From assembly GCF_900106785.1 (NCBI RefSeq), contig NZ_LT629841.1, forward strand, positions 1 through 57,261: a stretch of 57,261 nucleotides of DNA. The letters run 5' to 3'. Positions 1-8,218 of this stretch are shown here, in pieces; within the stretch, counting starts at the first letter, position 1; every line of letters begins with the position of its first letter. Source of the stretch: Prevotellamassilia timonensis (GTDB lineage Bacteria; Bacteroidota; Bacteroidia; Bacteroidales; Bacteroidaceae). The notes beneath the pieces were generated by a model, which saw only the letters and a program-made list of their open reading frames with translations, did no database searches and had not been told where the DNA came from. A program made the position numbers and the translations under genes.

Positions 1-7
1 AGAATTA

Positions 8-37
8 ACGTTATGTTTAATAATACACGCATAACGT
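8..37. promoter_or_regulatory. Inverted repeat upstream of integrase (copy A)
   Basis: ACGTTATG at 8-15 and CATAACGT at 30-37 are exact 8-bp inverted repeats 14 nt apart. The same site is at 32435-32464 between the repressor and integrase genes. Its place suggests an operator, but no binding protein is established. Confidence 0.4.
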
Positions 38-41
38 CACA

Positions 42-79
42 GCAAAGCCCCTTTAGCCACACCGCTAAAGGGGCTTTGC
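42..79. other. Perfect 16-bp hairpin upstream of integrase (copy A)
   Basis: GCAAAGCCCCTTTAGC (42-57) pairs perfectly with 64-79 around a 6-nt loop. No T tract follows on either strand, so it is not a classical intrinsic terminator. It could insulate the integrase from leftward transcription or be a protein site. It recurs at 32469-32506. Confidence 0.6.
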
Positions 80-150
80 CATTACTACCCCACCCCACCA
101 GCCAAGCATATTGAACAACAAAAAAGAAACGTATTAAACAAGTAGACACA

Positions 151-1380
151 ATGAAATACAGCATACTTTTCATGCCCGACAACCGCGCACACCTGCGCAT
201 GGTAGTACGTTACATGGGCAAAAGACTCTTCTGCAACGTTGGCTACAACATAGACACCGACAAGTGGAACAAAGACACACAACGCTGCCGGCGAAACACC
301 ACACACGGCAAAGCCCTCGTCCCCGCCGCAAAAATCAACGCCGCCATACAGCACTACGAAGACACCGCTGTGCGCGTGCTTGACACACAGCCCACAACCT
401 TCGACGACTTCAAGCAACAAATGCTCCAAGCCATTGGCAGACACCACGAACAAGATAACGAGCCACACAAAGATTTTTTCAGTCTCTACGAACAATACCT
501 CAGCAGTGAGTCCAACCGCTGCAGCTGGAGCAAAGGCACTGTGCAAAAAACACAACGCTTAATAAAGGAATGGCAGGACTTTCGTCCAGACATGACGTTA
601 ACAGCAATCAACGAAGACACACTCGAACAATTCCGACAATACCAAACAAGCCTCAACCACCAAAACGAGACCGTACTCAAAAAGCTCTCCATGTCCAAGT
701 GGTTCTTCCGTTGGCTCGTGTCAAAAGGGCTTCTCACCGACCTCTCATTCTCAGCCTACCGCCCACGGCTCAAAAGGTCGTCGCGCTGCGTGGTATACCT
801 CACATGGACAGAACTCATGGCCGTATACAATCACCAATTCACCACAGAAGAGCAACACCTTGCCCGCGTGCGTGACGTATTCTGCTTTTGTTGTTTCACC
901 TCCCTGCGCTACTCCGATGCCCGCGCCCTCAAAAAGGCCGACATTTACGGCGATGCCCTACACATCACCACACAAAAAACCAACGACCGGCTCACAATCG
1001 AACTCAACGACTACTCGCGCGCCATACTCCAGTCCTACACCGCACAACCTGGCGAGCGCGCCCTACCCGTCATCAGCAATCAGAAAATGAACGATTATCT
1101 GAAAGAGGTAGGTCGTCTGTGCGGCCTCAACGAAAAGTTGACCGATGTCACCTACACAGGAGGCATCAAAACCACCATCACCAAGCCCAAGTGGCAAATG
1201 CTCGGCACCCATTGTGGCCGTCGCACCTTCATCTGTAACGCCCTCATGATGGGCATTCCCGCGAATACGGTCATGAAATGGACTGGCCACTCCGACTATA
1301 ACAGCATGAAACCCTACATCGACATAGCCGACAGCGCAAAAAAAACGGCCATGGCATTGTTCAACAGAACAAAACCATGA
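151..1380 (+). CDS. Tyrosine recombinase / phage integrase (copy A)
   Basis: A 409-residue site-specific recombinase that would integrate and excise the phage at tRNA-Met. The N-terminus (about residues 1-75) resembles the Bacteroidetes arm-type DNA-binding domain, and residues about 108-200 form the SAM-like core-binding domain. The catalytic set is visible: Arg253 (SLRYSD), His354 and Arg357 (GTHCGRR), His380 (WTGH) and the nucleophile Tyr389 (KPYID). It differs from the second copy only at residue 55 (Ala here). The stop lies 70 bp before the att core, the usual arrangement for a tRNA-targeting integrase. Whether this copy is physically separate on the chromosome depends on how the duplication is resolved. 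Confidence 0.95.
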   Translation: MKYSILFMPDNRAHLRMVVRYMGKRLFCNVGYNIDTDKWNKDTQRCRRNTTHGKALVPAAKINAAIQHYEDTAVRVLDTQPTTFDDFKQQMLQAIGRHHEQDNEPHKDFFSLYEQYLSSESNRCSWSKGTVQKTQRLIKEWQDFRPDMTLTAINEDTLEQFRQYQTSLNHQNETVLKKLSMSKWFFRWLVSKGLLTDLSFSAYRPRLKRSSRCVVYLTWTELMAVYNHQFTTEEQHLARVRDVFCFCCFTSLRYSDARALKKADIYGDALHITTQKTNDRLTIELNDYSRAILQSYTAQPGERALPVISNQKMNDYLKEVGRLCGLNEKLTDVTYTGGIKTTITKPKWQMLGTHCGRRTFICNALMMGIPANTVMKWTGHSDYNSMKPYIDIADSAKKTAMALFNRTKP

Positions 1381-1389
1381 CCTTAATAC

Positions 1390-1615
1390 CTTTAATTTGT
1401 CGCTCTTTTTGTCGCCACAAATACGTAAAACACTGAAAATCAGTATACTTTGTGGACCAGCTAGAACTACTATTTGCACCCATAGACACGCAAGAAGTGC
1501 GTGTTTATGGGCCATCTCGTATTTTGGGATATTGTGCGACATTGCTAATAGTGGCAGGTTGTAGCGACAAATGTCGCTACTTTTGTCGCTACTTTTCGGG
1601 AAGGTGCGACAATAG
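1390..1615. promoter_or_regulatory. attP arm region with TGTCGC/GCGACA motifs
   Basis: TGTCGC or its complement occurs on both sides of the att core: tttgtcgctc (about 1398) and tttgtcgcca (about 1410) on the integrase side, then gtgcgacatt (about 1534), a perfect 9-bp palindrome GTAGCGACA-aa-TGTCGCTAC (about 1562-1581), ttttgtcgctac (about 1582) and gtgcgacaat (about 1603). Short repeats flanking a core are the known layout of arm-type sites bound by the N-terminal domain of lambda-like integrases. That assignment is inferred. Confidence 0.5.
1451..1464 (+). other. att core, attP-type junction
   Basis: The last 14 bases shared by the two integrase copies are tgtggaccagctag. In the right-hand copy this is the 3' end of tRNA-Met. 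Here it is followed by phage DNA, so both flanks are phage, which defines attP or a phage-phage junction. The exact crossover lies somewhere in this core. Confidence 0.75.
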
Positions 1616-1687
1616 AGGGGGAACCGGTGCGGGCTGAATATTATACGCTATATACTACTACCATCTGCCTATGAGGATACGCTAATT

Positions 1688-1720
1688 AAAAAGCCCCCAC
1701 TCTCTGCCAGAAGTGGGGGC
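1688..1720 (-). terminator. Rho-independent terminator of the leftward phage operon
   Basis: A 9-bp stem (1693-1701 with 1712-1720, gcccccact/agtgggggc) is followed on the minus strand by a run of five T (1688-1692). It lies beyond the last leftward phage gene and before the att region, so it would stop late transcription from entering attP and the integrase. Confidence 0.8.
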
Positions 1721-1761
1721 GGGTGTCAATTAAAGAAAGGAGTGTATTGGTTGGCAGATTT

Positions 1762-1893
1762 GTTTTAATTCGATGCGTCTTAATTTGGCGCTGTTTTAAT
1801 TCGATGCTTTTCCTATTCGGTGCTGTCTTAATTCGGCGCTGTTTTAATTCGGTGCTAATTCGATGTGTTTTAATTCGGCGCTTTTTCTATTCG
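1762..1893. repeat. Array of 16-bp repeats (iteron-like)
   Basis: About eight imperfect head-to-tail copies of a 16-bp unit, best copy GTTTTAATTCGGCGCT, run with almost exact 16-bp spacing. One copy is shortened to about 10 bp near 1857. The array overlaps the last codons and stop of the 91-residue gene, because the unit read on the minus strand gives Ala-Pro-Asn-stop. It sits between the end of the leftward operon and attP. Possible roles are binding sites for a replication, partition or recombination protein, or slippage-born sequence. Confidence 0.75.
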
Positions 1894-2145
1894 TTCGGCT
1901 GCTCGGAGCAGGGTGGCGGCCATGTCGCGCAAGGCGAGGGCAAAGGTGTCGGCCTCTGCGGGCTTGAATGTTGCGGGCTTGCCGTTAACGATGTTGCCAT
2001 GGAGGCGTTGGGTCAGCCATTGGGAGGTGCGGCCGAAGTATTTGCGCGCGACTTCGCTGAAGTTGATGAAGCCGCATATTTCGAGGCCTGCAAGCCATGT
2101 GGCATCGGCCTTTGACTCGGGGGTCATTATTTGTTCTTTTTCCAT
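1870..2145 (-). CDS. Small phage protein, DUF5053-like
   Basis: 91 residues. The central segment FSEVARKYFGRTSQWLTQRL followed by HGNIVNGKPATF resembles a family recalled as DUF5053, common in Bacteroidetes phages and islands: a helical region, a W-x3-R-hG-N-x-VNGKP motif, then a C-terminal helix. The function of the family is unknown to me. The motif looks like a small helix-turn-helix DNA binder. The final codons are formed by the first unit of the 16-bp array, so the C-terminus EKAPN may have been acquired with the repeats. It is the last gene of the leftward operon. Confidence 0.75.
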   Translation of the reverse strand: MEKEQIMTPESKADATWLAGLEICGFINFSEVARKYFGRTSQWLTQRLHGNIVNGKPATFKPAEADTFALALRDMAATLLRAAERIEKAPN

Positions 2146-2210
2146 TGTTTGTTTTGTTTTGGCAAGAGGCTTGAAACAAGAGCCCCGCCCGCTTGTGGCG
2201 GGGCTTTTGT

Positions 2211-2348
2211 TTAGTCGTCCAATGCGCGTTCAAGTTGTTCGCTCAGCGTGTCTATTTCATCTTTGATGTAGTACTTGTCTGTTTCATCTTTCAGAATTTG
2301 AAGCAGTGAGTAAACTTTGCGCATTAGCCGTTTTTCGTCTTTTGTCAT
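2211..2348 (-). CDS. Small coiled-coil phage protein with strong ribosome binding site
   Basis: 45 residues, starting MTKDEKRLMRKVYS. The start at 2348 is chosen over an upstream ATG because a textbook Shine-Dalgarno, AAAGGAGGTG, ends about 9 bases before it. That is striking where most genes lack one, so this peptide may be made in quantity. The product is charged and helical (LLQILKDETDKYYIKDEIDT) and ends in acidic residues. Function unknown. It lies between the lysis-type pair and the DUF5053-like gene. Confidence 0.7.
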   Translation of the reverse strand: MTKDEKRLMRKVYSLLQILKDETDKYYIKDEIDTLSEQLERALDD

Positions 2349-2424
2349 TCGTTGTACACCTCCTTTCTTTAATTGACAATGCAAAGATAATAACATTATT
2401 GTAATTATGCAAGCGTTTCGTGTG

Positions 2425-2892
2425 TTATTTGCTCTTTCTTTTCCATATTATGGCGGTGATGATGAGGAGGGTGATGATGAGCGGGGCGATGGTGTGGAGG
2501 AGTGTGTGGCGCAGGGGGGTGTGGGTGGTGGTGTTATTGGTGGTGGCGGTTGTTGTGGTGGTGGCGGCGGTTGTGGTGTCGCGGGTGTGGGTGGTGCGGG
2601 TGATGGTGTCGTGCAGGAGGCGGGTGCGTGTGATGGTGCGGTAGCGGGTGTGGGTGATGATGGTGGTGTCGTGGAGGAAGCGGGTGGTGGTGGCTGTGCT
2701 GTCGTGTATGATGAGGGTGTCGCGTGTGTGGTGTGTTTGGCGTAGGGTGTCGCGGGCTATGTGGGTGGTGGCGTGTTTGTTGTTGGTGGTGGCTGTGGTG
2801 GTGCGGGTGGTGTGGTGGGCGCATGAGGTGGTGAGGAGGAGGAGTGTGAATAGTGTGATGATGGTGGTGTGGGTCATTGTTGTGTAGGTCAT
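2425..2892 (-). CDS. Thr-rich lipoprotein with C-terminal membrane anchor, u-spanin-like
   Basis: 155 residues. The start at 2892 overlaps the upstream stop by ATGA. The N-terminus is a lipoprotein signal (ITLFTLLLLTTSC, lipobox Cys24). The middle is strongly Thr-rich (57 Thr in total, over one third) with a rough period of RDT and HDT motifs. The C-terminus is a membrane helix (IAPLIITLLIITAIIW) followed by KRKSK. An acylated N-terminus plus a C-terminal transmembrane helix is the plan of unimolecular spanins (for example phage T1 gp11), which join outer and inner membranes during lysis. The neighbour upstream is an N-terminally anchored coiled-coil protein. The spanin role is inferred from topology and position. 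Confidence 0.65.
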   Translation of the reverse strand: MTYTTMTHTTIITLFTLLLLTTSCAHHTTRTTTATTNNKHATTHIARDTLRQTHHTRDTLIIHDSTATTTRFLHDTTIITHTRYRTITRTRLLHDTITRTTHTRDTTTAATTTTTATTNNTTTHTPLRHTLLHTIAPLIITLLIITAIIWKRKSK

Positions 2893-3305
2893 TGTTGTGT
2901 GGGTTGTGTGGTTGTTGTTGGGTTGTTGGGTTGGCTGGGTTGGTTGGGTGTGTATGGTGGCTGTCGGCGTGTGCAGGTGGTGTGGGTGCATTTGAGTGGT
3001 TCGGTGTATTGGAGGCGTGCGGTGAGGGTGGCGAGTCGTGTTTTGAGTTGGTTGAGTTCGTCGCGCTGTTGTGAGAGTTGTGTGTAGAGTGTGTCTATTT
3101 TGGTGTTGAGCAGGGTTTCGTGTTGTGCTTTTTCGTTGTAGAGTTTTTGCCATTCGTCGGCGTATTGTGTGATGTTTTCGGTTTCGGCGCGTGTGGCGTC
3201 GGCGGCTGCGGCGCGACGTTTACTGTCATAAAAGAGGAATATGCCGAGGAGTGGTACGGCTACTGAGGTGACGAGTGATGAGATGAGCTGCAGGGTTTCT
3301 TCCAT
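2889..3305 (-). CDS. Membrane-anchored coiled-coil protein, holin- or spanin-like
   Basis: 138 residues. One N-terminal membrane helix (about residues 6-26, LISSLVTSVAVPLLGIFLFY) is followed by a charged coiled coil (about 40-97). Then come a two-Cys segment KCTHTTCTRRQPP and a low-complexity Pro/Thr/Gln tail. A protein of this plan commonly sits in the lysis region of Bacteroidetes phages. It could be a holin, an inner-membrane spanin subunit or an anchor. Four-base overlap with the following lipoprotein gene argues for coupled translation and joint function. Confidence 0.6.
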   Translation of the reverse strand: MEETLQLISSLVTSVAVPLLGIFLFYDSKRRAAAADATRAETENITQYADEWQKLYNEKAQHETLLNTKIDTLYTQLSQQRDELNQLKTRLATLTARLQYTEPLKCTHTTCTRRQPPYTPNQPSQPNNPTTTTQPTQQ

Positions 3306-3314
3306 GGTGTGGGG

Positions 3315-5603
3315 TTATTGTGTTATGGGGTGGGCGAGATTGGTGTTGTGTCGCAATGTTAGCAGTGGGTTGCCTGTGGTGGGGATTAGTGTGAATACGG
3401 GTTTGGTGGGTGTGTCGGCTGAGGCTTGGCCTGTGGTGGTGTGCCAGTAGAATCGGGAGTCGGCTGGGTTGAGTGTGCCTGTGGCTATGAGTGTGGCTCC
3501 GTCGGTTAGTTTGATTTCTGTGTATTTGGTTGTGATGGTTTGGTCGTTGGCCAGTGCGCTGGGGACTTTGGTGTAGGGGTTGGTTATTGTGAGTGTTTGC
3601 CCGCTTTTGTTGATGATGTAGAGTGTGAAGCCTATGTACTGGAGCATGTAGGCGTAGGCGTTGTCGGTGTTGTTGTGTGGGAGGTAGATGTTGGGTGTGG
3701 TGCCTGGGTCGGTGAGGGATAATAGTGGTGTGTAGGTGATGATGTTGATGGGCTGGAGGCGGTAGGTGTTGGGTGTGTAGTGGTTGTCGTGGTCTGGGCT
3801 GGGTATTTTGTCGAGTGCTGTGTCCCAGGTGTTTTGGTCGGTTATTTGTGTGATGCCTTTGAGTGTGGTGCCGATGTGGAGGCCTGTGTATTGGCCAGCT
3901 GTGGCTACGATATTGCCGTTGAAGAGGTATTGGCCGGCTGTGGGGTCGATGAGTACGCGTGCCTGGTCGTTGGCTACTGCCCACAGGCCTGTGGCGGTGT
4001 TGGGTGTGGTGGTGTTGGAGCCGTCGGGTGTGGTGGCGGGTGTGGTGCCGAGCCCGAGGTCGAGTGGTGTGGCTGAGATGATGATGCCTGTGAATTGTCC
4101 TTCGGCGTTTTTGGTGCCGAATGCTGCTGCGGGTGCTGCTACGTAGTTGGCTCCGAGTGTGGTGGTTTGCGCTTGCCATGTGCGGAGCCATGTGGGCAGT
4201 GTGGTGGAGGGTGTGCCTTGGCCCCAGTTGATGGTGACTTTGCTTGAGAGTGTGAGTTGCCCTTGTTGGTTGTAGGTGATGGCTCCCTGTCCGAGCTGGA
4301 ATGTGCCGTCGGGGTTGAGTGAGTAGTGTTCGGTGCCTTGTTGGTCGGTTGAGAGTATGCGTCCGTTGCGTGACCAGAGGCCGAAGCCTTTGCCGCCTGG
4401 CAGGCGGCCGAGTGATGCTGTGAGGCAGTTGGTGAATGTGCGTGAGTTGATGCCTTGCAGTATGTCGATGGCTGGTTGTCCCTGGCCGTTGGCGTGGAGG
4501 TAGATGGCTGCCTGGCGTGTGGTGTCGGTGGTGTTGCCGTATTGCACGAGGTTGTCGCCTGGTGCGGGTTGTACTTGTGTGGTGTGTCCTTGTGTGGTGG
4601 TGGGTGTTGTGATGAGTGTGGTGCCGTCGGCCAGGGTGATGGGTGTGCCTTGGTGGTCGGTGATGGTGGTTGGGGTGAGTGTGGTGTCGGCGGGGTTGCT
4701 GGTGTTTTCTTGTGCTATGGGGTCGAGGAAGTCGGTGTAGAGTAGTTTGATGGTGTCGCCTTGTGCGTAGACTACGCGTGCCCAGTAGCCTATGATGCCT
4801 CGCTGGTTGTCCCACCGCTGGCAGCGTACGAGGTCGTTTACCATGAAGCCTCCGTAGCCGTGTTGTGGGTCGCCTTCGAGTGTGATGTGGTATGATTGGT
4901 TGCCGCGTGTGACGGCTTTGATTTTGCCGCAGGCTTGTGTGATGCCGAGTGCGCCGCCTATGGCTCGTATTTGTTCGATGATGAGCTCGTGTGCGGTGAG
5001 TGTGCCTCGCAGGCGCAGGTTGTCGGCCACGATGGTGGTTTGACCTTTGGGCGTGTCGGGCAGGAGTGCCCAGCCTTGGCCGTTGAAGTCGGTGTTGCCG
5101 TTGTAGGTGTCTGATTGTGCTGTGCCTGTGGTGGTGGTTCCGCTGGCAAAGGTGATGTGTGCTTGTGCGGTGTCGGTGTGCTGGCGGCTTAGGTAGCGTT
5201 GGTCGGCTGTGGTCCAGTTGTCGAGGTTGTGTGCGGTGTCGGCTGTTGTGGCGTGTGTGGCTTCGTCGGCGTGTGTGGCGTGTGTGGCTTCGTCGGCGTG
5301 TGTGGCGTGTGCGGCCTCAGCGGCGCGGGTGGCGGTGTCGGCGTGTCCGGCACTGGCTTTGGTGGTGATGGTTTGCCCTGTGGTGGGGTTGGTGGTGTCG
5401 AGGTATATGTAGCCGTCGGCGGGTGTGGTGTTGATTTGGTTGAGTGAGGCGAGGTTGTTGTGTGTGTGGCTGTTGGCTTGTGTGGTGCCGGTGGCGGGCA
5501 GGGTGATGGCTGCGCTGCTGCCTCCTCCGCTTGTGGTGGTGGCCTTGTGGTTGCGTGGTGTGGGTGTGGTGCGGGTGGTGGTGGTGGTGTAGCGGGTGGT
5601 CAT
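3315..5603 (-). CDS. Large tail tip / receptor-binding-type structural protein
   Basis: 762 residues, the last structural gene before the lysis pair. The N-terminus is Thr-rich. Residues about 88-112 repeat THADEA/HATHADEA blocks. The middle has a conserved-looking stretch (LRLRGTLTAHELIIEQIRAI and CQRWDNQRGIIGYWARVVY). The C-terminal third is rich in beta-type sequence. Position after the tape measure and the 800-residue tail protein, together with the short repeats, fits a tail tip, fibre or baseplate protein. No enzymatic motif is seen. Short repeats at 5230-5340 could allow length variation. Function is by position only. Confidence 0.65.
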   Translation of the reverse strand: MTTRYTTTTTRTTPTPRNHKATTTSGGGSSAAITLPATGTTQANSHTHNNLASLNQINTTPADGYIYLDTTNPTTGQTITTKASAGHADTATRAAEAAHATHADEATHATHADEATHATTADTAHNLDNWTTADQRYLSRQHTDTAQAHITFASGTTTTGTAQSDTYNGNTDFNGQGWALLPDTPKGQTTIVADNLRLRGTLTAHELIIEQIRAIGGALGITQACGKIKAVTRGNQSYHITLEGDPQHGYGGFMVNDLVRCQRWDNQRGIIGYWARVVYAQGDTIKLLYTDFLDPIAQENTSNPADTTLTPTTITDHQGTPITLADGTTLITTPTTTQGHTTQVQPAPGDNLVQYGNTTDTTRQAAIYLHANGQGQPAIDILQGINSRTFTNCLTASLGRLPGGKGFGLWSRNGRILSTDQQGTEHYSLNPDGTFQLGQGAITYNQQGQLTLSSKVTINWGQGTPSTTLPTWLRTWQAQTTTLGANYVAAPAAAFGTKNAEGQFTGIIISATPLDLGLGTTPATTPDGSNTTTPNTATGLWAVANDQARVLIDPTAGQYLFNGNIVATAGQYTGLHIGTTLKGITQITDQNTWDTALDKIPSPDHDNHYTPNTYRLQPINIITYTPLLSLTDPGTTPNIYLPHNNTDNAYAYMLQYIGFTLYIINKSGQTLTITNPYTKVPSALANDQTITTKYTEIKLTDGATLIATGTLNPADSRFYWHTTTGQASADTPTKPVFTLIPTTGNPLLTLRHNTNLAHPITQ

Positions 5604-5621
5604 GGGGGGGGGAAAAAAATT

Positions 5622-5797
5622 AAAGTTGAGGAGTTTATGAGTTGAAGAGTTAAGAGGTCGGAGATGGAAGTTGATAAGTTTAAGAGTTGATGAGTTTATG
5701 AGGTTGCCTCTGCTTGTTCAGCTCTTGAAAGCGACCTCTTAACTCTTAAACTTATAAACTCATCAACTTAAGACTCCGACCTCCTCAACTCATCAAC
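5622..5797. repeat. Octamer-armed repeat, copy 1 (core 5700-5738, reversed)
   Basis: Fills the gap between the two large tail genes. The family consists of a 39-nt core beginning gaggtcgctttcaagag and ending agcagaggtaacctc. Direct octamers of the type GAGTTKAD lie on one side and their complements on the other, so the whole can fold as a long slipped hairpin. Here the core is in reverse orientation relative to most copies. Confidence 0.85.
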
Positions 5798-8200
5798 TTA
5801 AGATTTAAGTATGTTTGCTGTCCAGGTTTCGGGTGTGAGCTCTACCACTTTGAGTGTGGAGGTGCCTGTTATGGCGTTGAGAGTCTCGCCCATGGTGATG
5901 AAGCGCGCCGTGGCGGGTTGTGCGCGTTCGGTGAAGAGGGTGAGGGGCGCGGTGGGTGTGATGGCTTCGCCTTCGAGTATGGTGTGGCGTGTGGCGTATT
6001 GGCTGAATATGAGCCCGAGTAGGTCGTATTCGATGCGCAGGTCGTCGGGGTTGGTGGCGGTGTTGGTGCGTCGGAGGTAGATTTTTTGCCCGTCGGCGGT
6101 GCGGTATGCGCCCCGTGCGGTTTCCATGTCGCTGAGCATGGTGCCGCATGTGGTGTCGATGCTGATGTTGTCTTTGGCTTGTGGGTTGACCCATGCCTTG
6201 TATTCTGCATCGTCGGGCTTGGGGTCGTGGTTGGTGGCAGAGTTGCGGACGATGGTGAGTGTGGGGAACTTGTAGAGTATCCAGCGTTGTGCGTAGTTGA
6301 TGAAATAGGAGTAACAGCCTACTGAGTGTGCGCGCAGGTTGGCGGGGTCGGGCTGGTTCATGTCGATGAGCCGGTAGGTGTTGGAGTTTGGGTAGTAGTC
6401 GGTGCGGCCGCTGTCGGGTATGTCGGCGTCGTCGTATACTGCTGCGCCTGTGAGTATTTGTAGTTCGAGGTAGCCTGGCTCGGGTGGCAGGGGTATGGGT
6501 TCGTATTCGGGGGTGTTTTGTTGCTTGAATGAGGGGTAGAGGCCTAATGAGTATTTGTTTTTTGTCCAGCCGCTGGTGGCTGGCTTGTTGCGGTCGCTGG
6601 CCCATTCGTTGCTGTAGTAGGCGAGGTAGGTGGAGGGTGTGGGGTTGAGAATGGCTTCTTTCCAGCCTGCGGCGGTGAGTGTGTAGGTGTTCTGTTCTTG
6701 TTCGTTGTAGAGGCGGAGCATGTAGGGTATGAGCACTGCGGCTTTGCGCACGTCGGCCCATTGTGTGGCTCCTTTTTCGTTCCAGATGTCGGGTGGGTCG
6801 GCGGTGTTGAAGGGGTTGTAGCGTGTGTCGATGAGCAGCTCCATGGTGAGCTGGAGTTGGAGGCCGCGCTCTTGCAGGTCGTAGAATGGCTGGTTGTAGG
6901 TGGCTGCGGGGCACCACACGCGCGGCATGGTGAAGAGTGGCTCGAGGAGTACGCCGTGCAGGCCTGCTCCGCTTTCCACGCCTGTGGGGTTGGCATACTT
7001 GCCTTCGTAGATCTTCTCTACTGTGGGGTCGGTGCAGTAGTCTTTAGGGTCGCCGTGCCCGTTGTCGGGCTTGTAGTTTACGTCGGTGGTGATGTGTGTG
7101 CGCGGCAGGGGGTTGGTGAGTGCGAGGCGTGCTATGCCTTGGCTTCCGTCGGCGTCTTTGGAGCGGTCGGAGGTGAGGGCGAAGTATTGTGCCTGCGGGT
7201 GTTTGTGGGTGATGCCTGTGGCGGCGTTGTCGGCGGCGGTGTGGTGGAAGGTGAATGTGCTGCCCCAGCCTTCGAGTCCTATGCCGTATGGGTTGAAGAG
7301 GGAGTTGTTTATTTTTTCGCTTTGTGTGAGCAGGTCGGTTTTGATGGTGGCGGTGTCGGTGGTGATGAGTTCGCCTGTGCCGTAGGGTGAGAATTTGATG
7401 GTGGCCTCCTGTGCGAGTGTGTCTACTGAGAGTGTTTGCTCGTCGGAGTCCCATGTGATGGGGGCGGTGGCTGGTGGTGCCAGGAGCATGGCGCTGGTGT
7501 CGTAGACGGCGACTTGGCCTGCGCGCTGTATGATGCGCAGCGCGAGTGGCTGCATGACGTCGTGCAGCACGTCGTGCAGGGTGGCGGGTGTGCCGTCCTC
7601 GTCGTAAAAGTTGGCTGCGTCGATGTATGCCTCGTCGAGTGTGGCTTTGGCCCAGTCAGCCAGTGTGGTGGTGCCGTCGGTGAGGGTGACGAGGCGTGTG
7701 TGCTGGAGCGTGGTGTGTATGGTGAGTGCGGTGGTGTCGAGGCCTGCGGCTTGCATGCAGTGTGTGATGTACCACTTTACGGAGTGGCGGCCGAGTGCGT
7801 TGAACTTTAGGCGGTCGAGGCAGCCGAAGTCGGTGAAGGTGAGTGTGACGGTGTAGCCGGAGGCTGCCTGGTAGGGTTCCTCGTAGGTTTCGCAGTCGAG
7901 TGTGCCTTGCCAGTAGGGTTTGCCATCGAGGCTTAGCCTCAGCATGACGTGGCCTGGCTGCACTTGGTACATGTCGATGTAGGTGCGGTCGGCGGGGCTG
8001 ATGATGTTGAGTGTGGCTGTGGCTCCGGCTATGGGTTCGTACTTTTGTGTGTCGGGCCACTCTATGGTGATGGGTTCGTCGGCGTCGAAGGTGAGTGGTG
8101 CCACGGTGGCGTAGGGTGTGGGGTTGTCTTGGAGGATTTCGGCTGTCCAGATGTGGCCGCGCTGGTTGACGAGGGAGCCTTTGAAACGGGTTTGGAGCAT
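5798..8200 (-). CDS. Large phage tail protein (distal tail / baseplate hub position)
   Basis: 800 residues, directly downstream of the tape measure, where siphoviruses encode distal tail and tail-associated proteins. The N-terminal 150 residues look like a beta-rich structural domain (WQGTLDCETYEEPYQAASGY, VTLTFTDFGCLDRLKF). No peptidase or lysozyme motif is apparent. It is unusually long for a Dit protein, so it may combine Dit-like and hub-like parts. Separated from both neighbours by octamer-armed repeats. Confidence 0.65.
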   Translation of the reverse strand: MLQTRFKGSLVNQRGHIWTAEILQDNPTPYATVAPLTFDADEPITIEWPDTQKYEPIAGATATLNIISPADRTYIDMYQVQPGHVMLRLSLDGKPYWQGTLDCETYEEPYQAASGYTVTLTFTDFGCLDRLKFNALGRHSVKWYITHCMQAAGLDTTALTIHTTLQHTRLVTLTDGTTTLADWAKATLDEAYIDAANFYDEDGTPATLHDVLHDVMQPLALRIIQRAGQVAVYDTSAMLLAPPATAPITWDSDEQTLSVDTLAQEATIKFSPYGTGELITTDTATIKTDLLTQSEKINNSLFNPYGIGLEGWGSTFTFHHTAADNAATGITHKHPQAQYFALTSDRSKDADGSQGIARLALTNPLPRTHITTDVNYKPDNGHGDPKDYCTDPTVEKIYEGKYANPTGVESGAGLHGVLLEPLFTMPRVWCPAATYNQPFYDLQERGLQLQLTMELLIDTRYNPFNTADPPDIWNEKGATQWADVRKAAVLIPYMLRLYNEQEQNTYTLTAAGWKEAILNPTPSTYLAYYSNEWASDRNKPATSGWTKNKYSLGLYPSFKQQNTPEYEPIPLPPEPGYLELQILTGAAVYDDADIPDSGRTDYYPNSNTYRLIDMNQPDPANLRAHSVGCYSYFINYAQRWILYKFPTLTIVRNSATNHDPKPDDAEYKAWVNPQAKDNISIDTTCGTMLSDMETARGAYRTADGQKIYLRRTNTATNPDDLRIEYDLLGLIFSQYATRHTILEGEAITPTAPLTLFTERAQPATARFITMGETLNAITGTSTLKVVELTPETWTANILKS

Positions 8201-8218
8201 GGGGGGAAGGGGGATTTT

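Larger units (their letters stand above)
1..1464. repeat. Direct repeat, copy A: prophage integrase end with attP-type junction
   Basis: This segment matches 32428-33891 base for base apart from two mismatches found by eye: position 314 (C here, A there; integrase Ala55 versus Asp55) and position 321 (silent). The match ends after the ctag at 1461-1464. From 1465 this copy continues into phage DNA, while the other copy continues into tRNA-Met. The repeat begins at the first base of the window, so its true left limit is unseen. It is either the left-hand member of a tandem prophage or the attP form from an excised circle joined in assembly. Confidence 0.95.

Noticed and set aside
85-555. Minus-strand frame opposite the integrase start (also at 32512-32982)
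   Set aside because: Lies across the well-supported integrase gene and its leader, shows no family likeness, and follows the integrase codons as a shadow frame.
3226-4815. 529-residue minus-strand frame, extremely rich in Arg and His
   Set aside because: It overlaps the tail-tip gene in another frame; the composition is what the A/C-rich coding strand gives when read out of frame.
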